A stretch of 64,000 bases of DNA from the NCBI GenBank assembly GCA_963667535.2, contig CAXXDU010000002.1, forward strand, positions 1 through 64,000. Reading direction: 5' to 3'. Shown piece by piece: positions 15,036 to 25,431 of this stretch. Source of the DNA: UBA5614 sp963667535 (GTDB taxonomy: Bacteria; Cloacimonadota; Cloacimonadia; Cloacimonadales; Cloacimonadaceae). The stretch's first letter is position 1. Each line of letters begins with the position of its first letter. The notes under the pieces are model-generated. The model was not told the DNA's origin. It was given only the letters and a program-made list of their open reading frames with translations, and did not search any database. The position numbers and the translations under genes are program-made.

Positions 15036-16022
15036 TTATGGTACTTCTATTTCATCAAAGATACGGTTTACTATGTCCTCAGCCGTAAGCTGTTCTGCCT
15101 CTGCCTCGTAGGAAAGGATGATGCGGTGTCGCAAAACGTCTTTGCCGATAGCTTTGATATCATCAGGAATTACATATCCGCGGTGTTCCATATAAGCATG
15201 AGCTTTGGCAGCGCGAGCCAGATAAATCGAGGCTCTGGGAGAAGCACCGCACTCAATTAATCCCTGCAGGGAAGAAAGACGCGGATAGCGCTCCGGATGT
15301 CTGGTGGAAAAAACCAGATGCAGGATATAATCATTGAGTTTATCTTCCATGTGGATTTCCTTGATGACTTCACGCATGCTTTCCACTGATTCAGGTGTCA
15401 GGATAGGATTAACTTTGATAACTTCATCTTTAACCATGCGGTTGACAATCAGTTTCTCAGCATTGAAATCAGGATATGATATCCGCAGCTTTAGCATAAA
15501 ACGGTCAACCTGCGCTTCCGGCAAAGGATATGTGCCTTCCTGTTCCAGTGGGTTTTGTGTCGCCATCACCAAAAAAGGTTTGGGCAATTCAAAAGTGGTG
15601 TCGCCAATGGTAACTTGCCTTTCCTGCATTGCCTCGAGCAAAGCCGATTGTACTTTGCTGGGTGCACGGTTGATTTCATCAGCCAGAATGAAATTGGCAA
15701 AGAGCGGTCCTTTCTTGGAATAGAAAACGCCTTCTTTCTGGTTATAAATCATGGTGCCGGTTATATCAGCAGGAAGCAAATCGGGAGTGAATTGAATACG
15801 TTTAAAACTAGCCTGCATTGCCTGAGCCAGAGTACTGATGATGAGCGTTTTGGCAAGTCCCGGCACACCTTCCAGCAGAACGTGTCCGTTACATAAAAGA
15901 CCGATTAAGAGACGCTCAATAATCTCTTCCTGACCCACGATGACCTTGGCTATTTCCTGTCTGACATCATCGAGCACTGTGCTTGTGTCCAAAACCCGTC
16001 TGTGGATTTCCTCTATTTGCAT
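15036..16022 (-). CDS. MoxR-family AAA+ ATPase
   Basis: This 328-residue AAA+ protein has Walker A GVPGLAKT after HVLLE, Walker B FILADEINRAP, sensor 1 VMATQNPLEQEGTYPLPEAQ with the characteristic MoxR insertion, and the arginine region DRFMLKLRISYP. MoxR proteins act as chaperone-like ATPases together with vWA/DUF58 proteins, here encoded two genes downstream. GAGG lies before the ATG, and the gene follows the phosphate-transporter gene by 15 bases, so all four genes are probably one transcript. Confidence 0.93.
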   Translation of the reverse strand: MQIEEIHRRVLDTSTVLDDVRQEIAKVIVGQEEIIERLLIGLLCNGHVLLEGVPGLAKTLIISTLAQAMQASFKRIQFTPDLLPADITGTMIYNQKEGVFYSKKGPLFANFILADEINRAPSKVQSALLEAMQERQVTIGDTTFELPKPFLVMATQNPLEQEGTYPLPEAQVDRFMLKLRISYPDFNAEKLIVNRMVKDEVIKVNPILTPESVESMREVIKEIHMEDKLNDYILHLVFSTRHPERYPRLSSLQGLIECGASPRASIYLARAAKAHAYMEHRGYVIPDDIKAIGKDVLRHRIILSYEAEAEQLTAEDIVNRIFDEIEVP

Positions 16023-16037
16023 ATTAACCTCTATGTT

Positions 16038-17702
16038 TTATACTGATAATTGGTTCTGCGCCTGCATGATATTCAGGCAATTGTCTCCAATGTGTTCAAG
16101 GTACTTTACCAAGTCAAGGAAAAGTAATTCACCCCGTACATCAGAACCCTTTTGCATACGTGAACGTGCTTCTTTGTGGATACTGCGGCGCAGCTCATTG
16201 ATTACATCTTCCTGAAGCACACCACTCTGTAAATTATCTGTGGTTATATTGCTGACAGTATTGGCACGCATGTGTTCAAGGAAGGTTTTTGTCAGATTAG
16301 TCAGCTTACTGATATCTTCGATAGCTTGTGAATTCATCAGTATTTGTTTGTCATATTTATGCTGGATAGCTTTGGAAATATTATAATTACAATCGCCAAT
16401 ATTCTCCAGTTCATGTACAATACGCATCAGGAAATTGAGATTATTATAGTTGGTTTCACTGAGGTTTTCCTTGGCACATTGCTGGAGGAAACGGGTGATT
16501 TCCACCTGCATCTGGTCTGTTAGTTCTTCCGTTTCTTTTATCTTTTCTACTTTGTTGCCCAGCTTCTTATCAGGATTATGGAATACATCCATGGTATCAA
16601 TAAACATTTCTTCCACTATCAGAGCCATTTTCTCTATCTCTTTCTTAGCTTCGATAATGTTCATATCTGCCGTATCCTGCAAAGGTGCAGAGATATATTG
16701 CAATTTGTAGCTGGTATCTTTATCTCTTGATGAAGGCTTGACAATCCTGTTTACCACCCAGGCAAATTGTGGTACAAACCAGACCAAAATGAGAGTGTTA
16801 AAGAAATTAAACAGCGTGTGAAACAAGGCCAGATTCAAAGGGAAATTTGACCTTAGATTCCAGTCCCATGGTGCTATCCATGACAAAAACTTCATGTAAT
16901 AGCTAAACACAAAGCTCATCCAGATTACACCAATGACATTAAACAACGTATGAGCTCTGGCAGCCCTGCGGGCATTTACATTTGTGCCGATGGAAGCAAG
17001 GTAGGCAGTGATAGTGGTTCCGATATTTTCACCCAGACACAAAGCAGCAGCGCTTGGCAAATCCAGCCAGCCCTTGTATGCCATAGCCACAGTAACCGTC
17101 ATCATAGCACTGGAAGACTGGATGATACAAGTCAGGATAGTTCCGGCAGCTACATAAAGCAGATATGACCAGATACCATTATTTGACAGATTACTCAGGA
17201 ACTGTTGTGTACTCGGATACTGTGTGATGTCCGGAACGCAATTCTTGAGCAGACCAAGTCCGATAAAGAGCAGACCAAAGCCAATCAGGAAATCACCAAA
17301 GTCACGGAATTTCTTCTGCTTTGAAAACATAAAGGGAAGTCCGAAACCAACGATTGGAACAGCAATGACAGCAATATCCACTTTGAACCCAAGATATGAC
17401 ACTATCCAGGTTGTTACGGTAGTTCCGATATTTGCACCCATGATAGTGCTGATAGCTTGCGTCAAAGATAAAAGTCCGGCGTTAACAAAGCTGACCACCA
17501 TAACTGTTGTGGCTGAAGAAGATTGAATAATCCCGGTTACAATAAAACCGGTCATCACACCCATAAATCTGTTCTGGGTCATGAAGTTGAGTACGGATTG
17601 GAGTTTCTGTCCGGCAGACTTTTGCAAGCCATCACTCATTACTTTCATGCCATAGAGAAAGACTCCGAGTGAGCCAACTATCTGCAATAGCATCAAAATC
17701 AT
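16038..17702 (-). CDS. Na+/phosphate cotransporter family protein with PhoU-like C-terminus
   Basis: The 554-residue membrane protein belongs to the NptA/YjbB (Na/Pi-II) family. The hallmark QSSSA occurs twice, in IIQSSSATTVMVV and IIQSSSAMMTV, marking the inverted repeats of the transporter core (residues 1-310, about eight to nine segments). Residues 350-554 are helical and PhoU-like, as in bacterial homologues, and probably regulate transport. It moves phosphate with sodium across the inner membrane; export has been proposed for YjbB. The gene heads the moxR operon and has a GGGGG ribosome binding site. Confidence 0.9.
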   Translation of the reverse strand: MILMLLQIVGSLGVFLYGMKVMSDGLQKSAGQKLQSVLNFMTQNRFMGVMTGFIVTGIIQSSSATTVMVVSFVNAGLLSLTQAISTIMGANIGTTVTTWIVSYLGFKVDIAVIAVPIVGFGLPFMFSKQKKFRDFGDFLIGFGLLFIGLGLLKNCVPDITQYPSTQQFLSNLSNNGIWSYLLYVAAGTILTCIIQSSSAMMTVTVAMAYKGWLDLPSAAALCLGENIGTTITAYLASIGTNVNARRAARAHTLFNVIGVIWMSFVFSYYMKFLSWIAPWDWNLRSNFPLNLALFHTLFNFFNTLILVWFVPQFAWVVNRIVKPSSRDKDTSYKLQYISAPLQDTADMNIIEAKKEIEKMALIVEEMFIDTMDVFHNPDKKLGNKVEKIKETEELTDQMQVEITRFLQQCAKENLSETNYNNLNFLMRIVHELENIGDCNYNISKAIQHKYDKQILMNSQAIEDISKLTNLTKTFLEHMRANTVSNITTDNLQSGVLQEDVINELRRSIHKEARSRMQKGSDVRGELLFLDLVKYLEHIGDNCLNIMQAQNQLSV

Positions 17703-17734
17703 ACAATTTCCCCCTTGTTAGAAATTATTAAAAT

Positions 17735-17764
17735 AAAAGGACTTTGGAATTCCAAAGTCCTTTT
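17735..17764 (-). terminator. Terminator after the K+-independent-type pyrophosphatase gene
   Basis: A perfectly palindromic 30 bases: AAAAGGACTTTGGAA and its complement. On the minus strand it follows the stop at 17776 and is continued by TTTTATTTTAAT. It also separates this gene from the nptA-like operon. Confidence 0.8.
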
Positions 17765-17775
17765 ATCATAGCAAG

Positions 17776-20151
17776 TTAATCTTCTACTTTGAGACTGGTA
17801 AATGACCTCACTACAAATAACATAGAAAGGCAGAAAAAGATAATGGTTAATATTGTATTTGTTGTCCTGCTCAGCTCTAAAGCCAGTTCTAACGCCAATA
17901 ATCCGAACAGGGTTGTAAATTTGATTACAGGATTCATAGAAACAGAAGAAGTATCCTTAAACGGGTCACCCACTGTATCGCCAATAACTGCTGCTTCGTG
18001 CAACGGAGTATTACGTTCATCCAGGTCAACTTCAACTATCTTTTTAGCATTATCCCAGGCTCCACCTGCATTAGCCATAAAGATTGCCTGATATAGCCCA
18101 AACAGTGCAATGGATATCAGATATCCGACAAAGAAGAATGGCTCCAGACAAGCAAAGGCTAATGTACTGAAGAAGATTGCCAGGAAGATATTAATCATAC
18201 CTTTCTGAGCATATTTTGTGCATATCTCCACTACCTTTTTACTGTCTTCGGTTGAAGCTTTTGTGCTTCCATCCAGTCTTATAGTTTTTTTAATGAATTC
18301 TACCGCACGATAAGCACCACTGGTTACAGCATGATTAGTCGCACCCGAAAACCAGTATATAACAGCTCCGCCGGTGACTAATCCCAGAAAGAATGGAGAC
18401 CACAACAGAGACAAATGGTCCAGGTTCTCGGTCAAACCACGTGTAAGAACCATGATAATGGAAAAAATCATCGTCGTAGCACCAACGACAGCAGTCCCGA
18501 TTAATACCGGTTTAGCCGTTGCTTTAAACGTATTCCCGCAGCCATCATTTTCTTCCAGGAAGTGCTTCGCTATTTTAAACTGAGGAATAAATCCAAAGTC
18601 CTTCTCAATTTCTTTTTCAATACCCGGTATATCCTCAATCTGCGATAGTTCATAGATCGATTGTGCATTATCAGTAACAGGACCATAGGAATCAACAGCT
18701 ATTGTAACAGGTCCCATACTAAGAAAACCAAAAGCAACCAGACCAAAAGCAAAGACAGCCGGAGCCAGCATTAAAACTGCAAGTCCATGCATTGAAACCC
18801 AAAAGCCGATACCCATCAGGAACACGATGACAAGTCCCAACCAATAAGCGCTATAGTTTCCTGCTACAAGTCCTGACAGGATATTCAATGAAGCGCCGCC
18901 ATGACGTGATGAGGTAATAATATTCTTCACAAATTTGGAATGAACAGAGGTGAATATCTTAACAATTTCAGGTATAACAGCACCTGCTAAAGTACCGCAG
19001 GAAATTATCAATGATAGCTTCCACCAGATTGTGCCATCCCCTAATTTGTTTAACATAAGGTATGAAATAATAAAACAAAGACCTATCGACATAAGCGAAG
19101 TCAGCCAGACTAATTCTGTTAAAGGGCTTTCAAAATTGATAGTCTTTTTATCCTGATATCTATATTTACAGATAACGTCATTGATGTAATAAGCTGCTCC
19201 ACTGGAAATCAGCATAACAATACGCATGACAAATATCCAAACCAGCAAACTAACCTGAATCAATGGATTGGGAACGGCTAACAGAATAAAGGTAATCAGG
19301 GCTACACCCGTAACGCCGTATGTTTCAAAACCATCAGCTGTTGGTCCTACTGAATCACCGGCATTGTCACCGGTACAATCTGCGATAACTCCGGGATTGC
19401 GGGCATCATCTTCTTTTATGTTGAATTCAATCTTCATGAGATCACTGCCGATATCAGCTATCTTAGTGAATATACCACCGGCAATACGCAAAACAGATGC
19501 ACCCAGTGATTCACCAATGGCAAAGCCTATGAAACATGCTCCGGAATATGAGTTCTTTACAAACAACAAAATCGCCAGCATTATCAGCAGTTCAATACTA
19601 ATCAGCATCATTCCTATGCTAATACCTGCTTTTAAAGGAATATGATATGCGTCATAAGGTTTTCCCCGCAATGAAGAGAAGGCTGTGCGGCTGTTTGCCA
19701 GTGTATTGACTCTCATGCCATACCAGGCTACTCCGTAGCTGCCAAGGATCCCAATAACGCTGCAAAGCAGTATCATGAGGACTTTCAAAATACCCAGATG
19801 TTGTAATAGTCCAAAGTAAATGCCTATGATTGTTCCAATCAGTACTTCGAGAATTAGTAAAAACTTCCCCTGTGTTATCAGATAGGTTTTACAGGTTTGG
19901 AAAATTAGTTCCGAAACTTCAGACATTGATTTATGAACAGGAAGTCTGTAGATATAAGCATACTGCAGGAAACCGAATATAATCCCCGCTACACAGATAA
20001 GCATACCCCAGGTGAGGAGATACTTTCCGTCATAACCCATAATCACTACATTTCTCAGGTTGGGCAGGAGCAAACTTACTTCACTGCAAAAGCCAAACAC
20101 CGGAATTGCTAAAAATACTAAAGTCAAAAGCCAGTAGATTTTCCTTATCAT
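17776..20151 (-). CDS. hppA: Membrane-bound ion-pumping pyrophosphatase, divergent K+-independent type
   Basis: About 790 residues and about 16 membrane segments: an mPPase that couples PPi hydrolysis to H+ (or Na+) pumping. The pyrophosphate site is kept but unusual. Where the standard family has AADVGADL...GDNVGD.AGMGAD, this one has IADIGSDL...GDNAGDSVGPTADGFETYG. The downstream GGAWDNAKK and GDTVGDPFKDT are standard. GNTFKAT carries Lys at the position that decides K+ dependence, so it should be K+-independent. The sequence recalls the divergent mPPase lineage described as Na+-regulated H+ pumps. I start it at the ATG at 20151 behind GAGGTGAT; the frame is open to a GTG at 20157. The next gene upstream encodes a second, canonical mPPase. 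Confidence 0.9.
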   Translation of the reverse strand: MIRKIYWLLTLVFLAIPVFGFCSEVSLLLPNLRNVVIMGYDGKYLLTWGMLICVAGIIFGFLQYAYIYRLPVHKSMSEVSELIFQTCKTYLITQGKFLLILEVLIGTIIGIYFGLLQHLGILKVLMILLCSVIGILGSYGVAWYGMRVNTLANSRTAFSSLRGKPYDAYHIPLKAGISIGMMLISIELLIMLAILLFVKNSYSGACFIGFAIGESLGASVLRIAGGIFTKIADIGSDLMKIEFNIKEDDARNPGVIADCTGDNAGDSVGPTADGFETYGVTGVALITFILLAVPNPLIQVSLLVWIFVMRIVMLISSGAAYYINDVICKYRYQDKKTINFESPLTELVWLTSLMSIGLCFIISYLMLNKLGDGTIWWKLSLIISCGTLAGAVIPEIVKIFTSVHSKFVKNIITSSRHGGASLNILSGLVAGNYSAYWLGLVIVFLMGIGFWVSMHGLAVLMLAPAVFAFGLVAFGFLSMGPVTIAVDSYGPVTDNAQSIYELSQIEDIPGIEKEIEKDFGFIPQFKIAKHFLEENDGCGNTFKATAKPVLIGTAVVGATTMIFSIIMVLTRGLTENLDHLSLLWSPFFLGLVTGGAVIYWFSGATNHAVTSGAYRAVEFIKKTIRLDGSTKASTEDSKKVVEICTKYAQKGMINIFLAIFFSTLAFACLEPFFFVGYLISIALFGLYQAIFMANAGGAWDNAKKIVEVDLDERNTPLHEAAVIGDTVGDPFKDTSSVSMNPVIKFTTLFGLLALELALELSRTTNTILTIIFFCLSMLFVVRSFTSLKVED

Positions 20152-20286
20152 TATCACCTCATAAAGTCCGCTTCAGTAGCGGTATTCATAGCAAATTGTC
20201 AAGTTTATTAGCTACTTGTATTGCCTTTGTTTAAATGTCAAATAAAATATTTGTTTGGGGATAATTGCAAGTACAAAAATGAAAAA

Positions 20287-20312
20287 GGGAGTAGGATATC
20301 ACCCCTACTCCC
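20287..20312 (-). terminator. Terminator after the canonical pyrophosphatase gene
   Basis: Stem GGGAGTAGG/CCTACTCCC with an 8-base loop. On the minus strand it is followed by TTTTTCATTTTT, 30 bases after the stop codon. Confidence 0.85.
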
Positions 20313-20341
20313 TGTATAACATTAGTTCAATTATTCTTTAA

Positions 20342-22702
20342 TTAATCTTGTAAGCCGGCTTCAAACGGATTGGCAACGACTGCTGAATCCGCCGGTACTG
20401 TTTGTTGTTCAGGACTCACCCATTCAACTGAGTTTTGTTTAGTAGTATCAAGTTTGACATTGGAAAAAGGCGGGTTGATGCTCTCTACATGTAGTGAATA
20501 ACCCACAATCAAACCTGCAAAGACGATAGATACCATGCTCATCAATTTAACGAGGATGTTCATGCAGGGACCTGCTGTGTCTTTGAAGGGGTCTCCCACC
20601 GTATCACCCACTACTGTAGCTTTATGAATCGGGGAACCCTTGCCTCCACCAAATCCGGACTCAACGTATTTCTTAGCATTATCCCAGGCTCCACCTGCAT
20701 TATTCATCATCACAGCCAAAACAAATCCGGCTGCCAACGCTCCGACTAGTACGCCCAAAACACCTGCTACACCAAGAATCAGACCTATTGCTACCGGAGT
20801 TAGAATTCCAATCAATGCCGGCAATACCATCTCATGTTGTGCTCCCACAGTGGAAATCTTTACACATCTGGCATAATCAGGTTTGCCTGTGCCTTCCATG
20901 ATACCGGGAATTTCCTTGAATTGTCTTCTGACTTCAGCCACCATTTTACCCGCTGCTCTTCCCACTGCTTTGATTGTCAGCGATGAAAAGACATAGGTAA
21001 CCATAGAACCGATAAATATCCCAAGCAGGAATTTGGGATTCAAGACATTTATTTGATAAAATGCAATAAAGTCTGCAATCGATGCTTTTGCTGCGGGTAT
21101 TTTTGCAGTTAGATTAGCGCTATAGTGGATATTTAATATTGCTACCTGATGAAGCTTCAAACCCAATAAATGGAAACCATTACGTACTTCTTCCAGATAA
21201 GCAGCAAGCAACGCCATCGCTGTCAAAGCAGCAGAACCAATAGCGAAACCTTTACCTGTGGCGGCTGTTGTGTTACCAACAGAATCCAGATTATCTGTCA
21301 TTTCCCTGACATTTTCCGGTAAATCAGCCATTTGAGCATTACCACCGGCATTATCAGCTATCGGACCATAAGCATCCATTGCCAGAGTTACACCCAGAGT
21401 TGCCAGCATTCCTACAGCTCCAAAACCTATACCATAAAGTCCCATTTCTATAGATTCGTAACCATGGCTGCAGATGAACGCTGTCAGTATACCAACTACT
21501 ATTGTAATTACCGGCGCAGCTGTGGAGCGCATGCCCACTGCCAGTCCTTCCAATATTACAGTAGCCGGACCATATTCGCCTTGTTTGGCTATCGCTCTTG
21601 TTGCTTTATAGCTATGTGAAGTATCAAGCTCAGTAAACCACCCAATCAACACCCCGGCAACCAATCCTACAACAGCTGATATAAATACCCCAAAATAGTA
21701 ATCCGGTGGTAACATCATCTTAGTAACAAAGTAGGCTGCTATAGCTATCAGGATTGAACTACCATAGACCCCTTTATTCAATGCCAGCATCAGCTCTTTT
21801 GTGCCTGCACCTTCTTTGGTGGAAACCATGAATATACCGATAATAGAAAGCAAAGCACCCACTCCGGCAAGAACCATCGGGGCAGTGATAAATTTAATCA
21901 ACCAGGGAGCCATGCTTGGTCCCATTTGAGTAACTGCCGACATGCCCAGTGCAGCAGTAGCAAGGATAGAACCTGCATAAGACTCATACAGGTCAGCACC
22001 CATTCCGGCTACGTCTCCAACGTTGTCACCAACATTATCAGCTATAGTAGCAGGATTACGCGGATCATCTTCAGGAATATTAGATTCAACTTTCCCAACC
22101 AGGTCAGCTCCGACATCAGCGGCTTTGGTAAAGATTCCTCCACCTAATCTGGCAAATAATGCCTGAGTGGAAGCACCCATTCCGAAACTTAGCATGATCA
22201 CAGTTATTCTTTCCAGAGGAAACTTAAGCCAGTTGAGCACATAAAACCAGGCAGAGATATCAATCAAAGCGAGTCCCACAACGGTCAAACCCATCACACT
22301 TCCGGCTCGGAAAGCCACTGTAAGTCCTTTATTCAGGCTTTTGGTGCATGCTTGAGTTGTACGGTTTGATGCCAGGGTTGCCATATTCATACCAATGTAA
22401 CCGGCAAGTCCGCTAAAGAAACCACCTGTTAAAAATGCCCAGGGTATCAGCCAATGTAAAACTCCCAATCCCCAAGCCATATATTGAAACACAAAAAAAG
22501 CGACTATAAAAAATATACTTACGCCTTTGTACTGCTGTTTCAGATAAGCAAAAGCTCCCTCTCTGACATGCCCTGCAATTTCTTGCATGCGGGCAGTTCC
22601 GGGGTCTTCTTTTTTTACCTGTTGAAAGAAAATGTAAGCAAAAATCAAAGCTAAGGTTGCTCCAATTGGTGCCACATACCAGATTACCGGTACTAAGTTC
22701 AT
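20342..22702 (-). CDS. hppA: Membrane-bound ion-pumping pyrophosphatase, canonical K+-dependent type
   Basis: 786 residues. All standard mPPase motifs are present: GGGIFTKAADVGADLVGKVE, EDDPRNPATIADNVGDNVGD, AGMGADLYES, DAYGPIADNAGG, and GGAWDNAKK with GDTVGDPFKDTAGP near the end. GNTTAATGKG carries Ala at the K+-dependence position, so it should need K+. Whether it pumps Na+ or H+ depends on the Glu position in helix 6, which I cannot judge by eye. A C-terminal extension of about 40 residues is polar. GGAGG precedes the ATG. A terminator follows, and the second mPPase gene lies 190 bases on. Confidence 0.95.
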   Translation of the reverse strand: MNLVPVIWYVAPIGATLALIFAYIFFQQVKKEDPGTARMQEIAGHVREGAFAYLKQQYKGVSIFFIVAFFVFQYMAWGLGVLHWLIPWAFLTGGFFSGLAGYIGMNMATLASNRTTQACTKSLNKGLTVAFRAGSVMGLTVVGLALIDISAWFYVLNWLKFPLERITVIMLSFGMGASTQALFARLGGGIFTKAADVGADLVGKVESNIPEDDPRNPATIADNVGDNVGDVAGMGADLYESYAGSILATAALGMSAVTQMGPSMAPWLIKFITAPMVLAGVGALLSIIGIFMVSTKEGAGTKELMLALNKGVYGSSILIAIAAYFVTKMMLPPDYYFGVFISAVVGLVAGVLIGWFTELDTSHSYKATRAIAKQGEYGPATVILEGLAVGMRSTAAPVITIVVGILTAFICSHGYESIEMGLYGIGFGAVGMLATLGVTLAMDAYGPIADNAGGNAQMADLPENVREMTDNLDSVGNTTAATGKGFAIGSAALTAMALLAAYLEEVRNGFHLLGLKLHQVAILNIHYSANLTAKIPAAKASIADFIAFYQINVLNPKFLLGIFIGSMVTYVFSSLTIKAVGRAAGKMVAEVRRQFKEIPGIMEGTGKPDYARCVKISTVGAQHEMVLPALIGILTPVAIGLILGVAGVLGVLVGALAAGFVLAVMMNNAGGAWDNAKKYVESGFGGGKGSPIHKATVVGDTVGDPFKDTAGPCMNILVKLMSMVSIVFAGLIVGYSLHVESINPPFSNVKLDTTKQNSVEWVSPEQQTVPADSAVVANPFEAGLQD

Positions 22703-22805
22703 AATTGAACCTCCATCTTAGTATATGTTTATTAGTGATATTAAGTTACATATTTGAAATGCTATGTTCCCGAATTGTTCATATTTCTGTCAATGGATAT
22801 TTTAA

Positions 22806-25403
22806 TTATGGCAAGCTATCCCATAATCCTTCATACATTTGCCAGCTGTTATCCTGGTCGTTACGGACTAGTGTTATTGTCCTGTTCTGTAAAGATGGTA
22901 CCTGTTTAACAAGATCTAGAAATACAGGATAAACCTGATAATCAAAATCCTGCGCTTTACCTTCAGCTGAACCTATTACTACAAAATTTTTGCCTGCTGC
23001 TTTTAGTTTTGCTGCCATCCTAATGGTATTCTCACGTGAATAATTTCCCAAAATTGCATAACCCAAGCCTTGTTTATCTAGTTCTGCCATGATGGGTTTG
23101 AGAAAGTCCTCGGCTAAAAGCCATTTACGGTGGTAAAAATCTAACTGCATATTAATATTCTCAACTGGTTTTCCATCTGATGTTAAAGGTTTGAGGTAGT
23201 ATACTGTCAGACTGTCACTATTCCTGTACCCGATTTGAGTATAAAACATCCCCTTAACAGGTACTTTTGCTTCGAAGACACCATTGCCTTTGTAATCAGG
23301 CTGCTCATTTGTCGGGAAGAACTGTCCCTCTTTCAGAAAGCAAATCTGCACCTGCTCAGGACTGAGTGCTACTGGCTGATTCAGTTCATCAGTGAAGCTG
23401 AAAGACATGGTTCTGCTCTTTTCCTCATTGCTTTGCTCCATTTCATAGAAATCGTTTTTGCTGAGGTCAAAGTATTTCCAGGTACTGTCCACAAAGACTG
23501 AAACCACATAAGGTATACGGGTATAATTGGCGGGAATCAGATTGGCTCTCAGATAATTGCATGCCAATATCTTATATTGATATCCCATCAGGTTTTTCTG
23601 AGATAAAGCAAGATCCATCGGAATTAAACCTGCCATTGCTTTTTCAGTCTTGATTGCATGCTTTTTCCTGAAGAAGGTAATAACCTGCTGAGGAGAGGGT
23701 TTTAAAGTTTTCTTAATGACCATGCTGCCGGGATAAATGTCTGTTTGCTTTTCGTTAAAACCTCTGTATGACATCCAGGGCAAGCTTTCATAAAGGACTG
23801 TCGGATCAAACAGATTTTGCATTTCTGCTCTTGGTAACATAGTTACCCGGGGGTAGTTTCTGATAAACCAGACATACATGTACATAAATAGCCTGGAATC
23901 TGCTTGCCAGAGGTCTTTCTCATCATTTTCCAGAAGTAGTGAAAGCCATTGCTGTCTGTAATCATATAGGTCCAATAGTCTTTCACTGTATAAGTCCCAG
24001 GGCAGCAATTCTGCGCTGGAAATAGCAAAGTCCCAGAAAGCCTGATAATTGAGCCGGCATTTCTTTATAACTTGTATCAGCAAGCTATCCTGTTCTAATG
24101 ATAGATTACTTGAGATAGTGCCTGCTTCATCAATTCTGTTTTGCCATTTGTCTTTTGCCAGCTTTACATCATCTTTCCAGCTTTGAGGTGCATCCTTAAA
24201 GTTGGCATGATTGGAGGGATACTCCATAATTGCCTGTATTTCAGGTAATTTTGTGCTATTCAGGGTTAATGTATACGTGAGTTCTTTTGATGTCTCAGAT
24301 GGAACGAATTGTATAGCAATCAGACTATCTTTGACAGCCATCAGAAAGAAAGCGCCCATTCCTACAGTTATTGTCTTTTCGCCTTTATCATCTGTCTGGA
24401 TATAAGTCTGGGGTCTGAGTGAAAAGAAATTGTAAACATCAATCGCAATCGGGCATTTGGCAACGGCTTTTCCATTAATATCCACAACTTTCAGTTTCAG
24501 AGTTCGGGTGTAATCACCGGCATAATATTTGATGCTGTTGATGGAGGCTCCGAATTCGTCCTGAGAAAGCACTTCATCATCTTTAGCCGGCAAGGTGCCA
24601 TCAGCCACAATTACCACCATTTTATTGGCAAGTCCCGAAAACCAGGTCTGGTCAGGCCAATAGCCTCCATCGGAATCACCACTATAATGCCAGGCGCCAT
24701 CCAGATAGACTTCTGCCCAGGCATGATTATCATCCTGATGTGCCCACCAGGGTGTACTGGCTGGTCTGGCAGGTATCCCCACCGTTCTGCACAAAGCCAC
24801 AAACAAAATCTGCGATTCCTCGCATCTGCCGTACAGAGATTTCTCTGCAACTTCTAAAGGTGATTCGTCTCTGCCGGAAGTTGGTTTATACATCAGGAGT
24901 TCTGTGCTTTTCAAACACATCTGCCTATATAGTTCCAACGGGTCTTTTACTCTCTGCCGGAGCTCTTTCAAGCCCAAACCCGTGAAAGCAAAGCTGCTGT
25001 CCTTTACCGGTTGCTCTTCAAATCTGCTGCGATAATCAGTGATAGCTTCATCAGAAACAGTACATTTGGCAACATAGGAGAGGAAGAATTCATCAGGTTG
25101 TGTGATACCTTGTTCACGCATCAAATCTGCTACTGAATAATAATGGCTCTCTATGATTAACGGATTAGTGGCTGCCAGCCTGCCGTTTTCTTCATAACCC
25201 AGCAAGAATGCCATCACTCTGTCAGGATGTTTATTCAGAAGCCTTTCATAATCACATTTGATATTTGGAGGCATATTCTTAAGATTACTTACTGCTTGTT
25301 TGTGCAGCATGACGTACAGAGAATCTGTCTGGACAGCGCTTAGTCCTGTGCCCAAAGCAAATAATACCAAAAGTAGAAAAGCCATAATCTTACATCTGCA
25401 CAT
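22806..25403 (-). CDS. Secreted transglutaminase-like domain protein
   Basis: I start it at the ATG at 25403, which has AAGGGG upstream and opens a signal peptide (MCRCKIMAFLLLVLFALGTG); the frame is open 75 bases further. The core at about residues 180-260 is a transglutaminase/papain-like fold with GRCEESQILFVALCRTVGIP (Cys), NHAWAEVYLDG (His) and YSGDSDGG (Asp region). Later parts read as Ig-like and, at the end, a thioredoxin-like fold without CxxC. Bacterial proteins of this type are usually peptidases or crosslinkers in the periplasm or at the surface. It follows the beta-propeller-like gene by 28 bases, so they are probably cotranscribed. Confidence 0.75.
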   Translation of the reverse strand: MCRCKIMAFLLLVLFALGTGLSAVQTDSLYVMLHKQAVSNLKNMPPNIKCDYERLLNKHPDRVMAFLLGYEENGRLAATNPLIIESHYYSVADLMREQGITQPDEFFLSYVAKCTVSDEAITDYRSRFEEQPVKDSSFAFTGLGLKELRQRVKDPLELYRQMCLKSTELLMYKPTSGRDESPLEVAEKSLYGRCEESQILFVALCRTVGIPARPASTPWWAHQDDNHAWAEVYLDGAWHYSGDSDGGYWPDQTWFSGLANKMVVIVADGTLPAKDDEVLSQDEFGASINSIKYYAGDYTRTLKLKVVDINGKAVAKCPIAIDVYNFFSLRPQTYIQTDDKGEKTITVGMGAFFLMAVKDSLIAIQFVPSETSKELTYTLTLNSTKLPEIQAIMEYPSNHANFKDAPQSWKDDVKLAKDKWQNRIDEAGTISSNLSLEQDSLLIQVIKKCRLNYQAFWDFAISSAELLPWDLYSERLLDLYDYRQQWLSLLLENDEKDLWQADSRLFMYMYVWFIRNYPRVTMLPRAEMQNLFDPTVLYESLPWMSYRGFNEKQTDIYPGSMVIKKTLKPSPQQVITFFRKKHAIKTEKAMAGLIPMDLALSQKNLMGYQYKILACNYLRANLIPANYTRIPYVVSVFVDSTWKYFDLSKNDFYEMEQSNEEKSRTMSFSFTDELNQPVALSPEQVQICFLKEGQFFPTNEQPDYKGNGVFEAKVPVKGMFYTQIGYRNSDSLTVYYLKPLTSDGKPVENINMQLDFYHRKWLLAEDFLKPIMAELDKQGLGYAILGNYSRENTIRMAAKLKAAGKNFVVIGSAEGKAQDFDYQVYPVFLDLVKQVPSLQNRTITLVRNDQDNSWQMYEGLWDSLP

Positions 25404-25431
25404 TAGTGAACCCCTTATAAAATACTTAATG

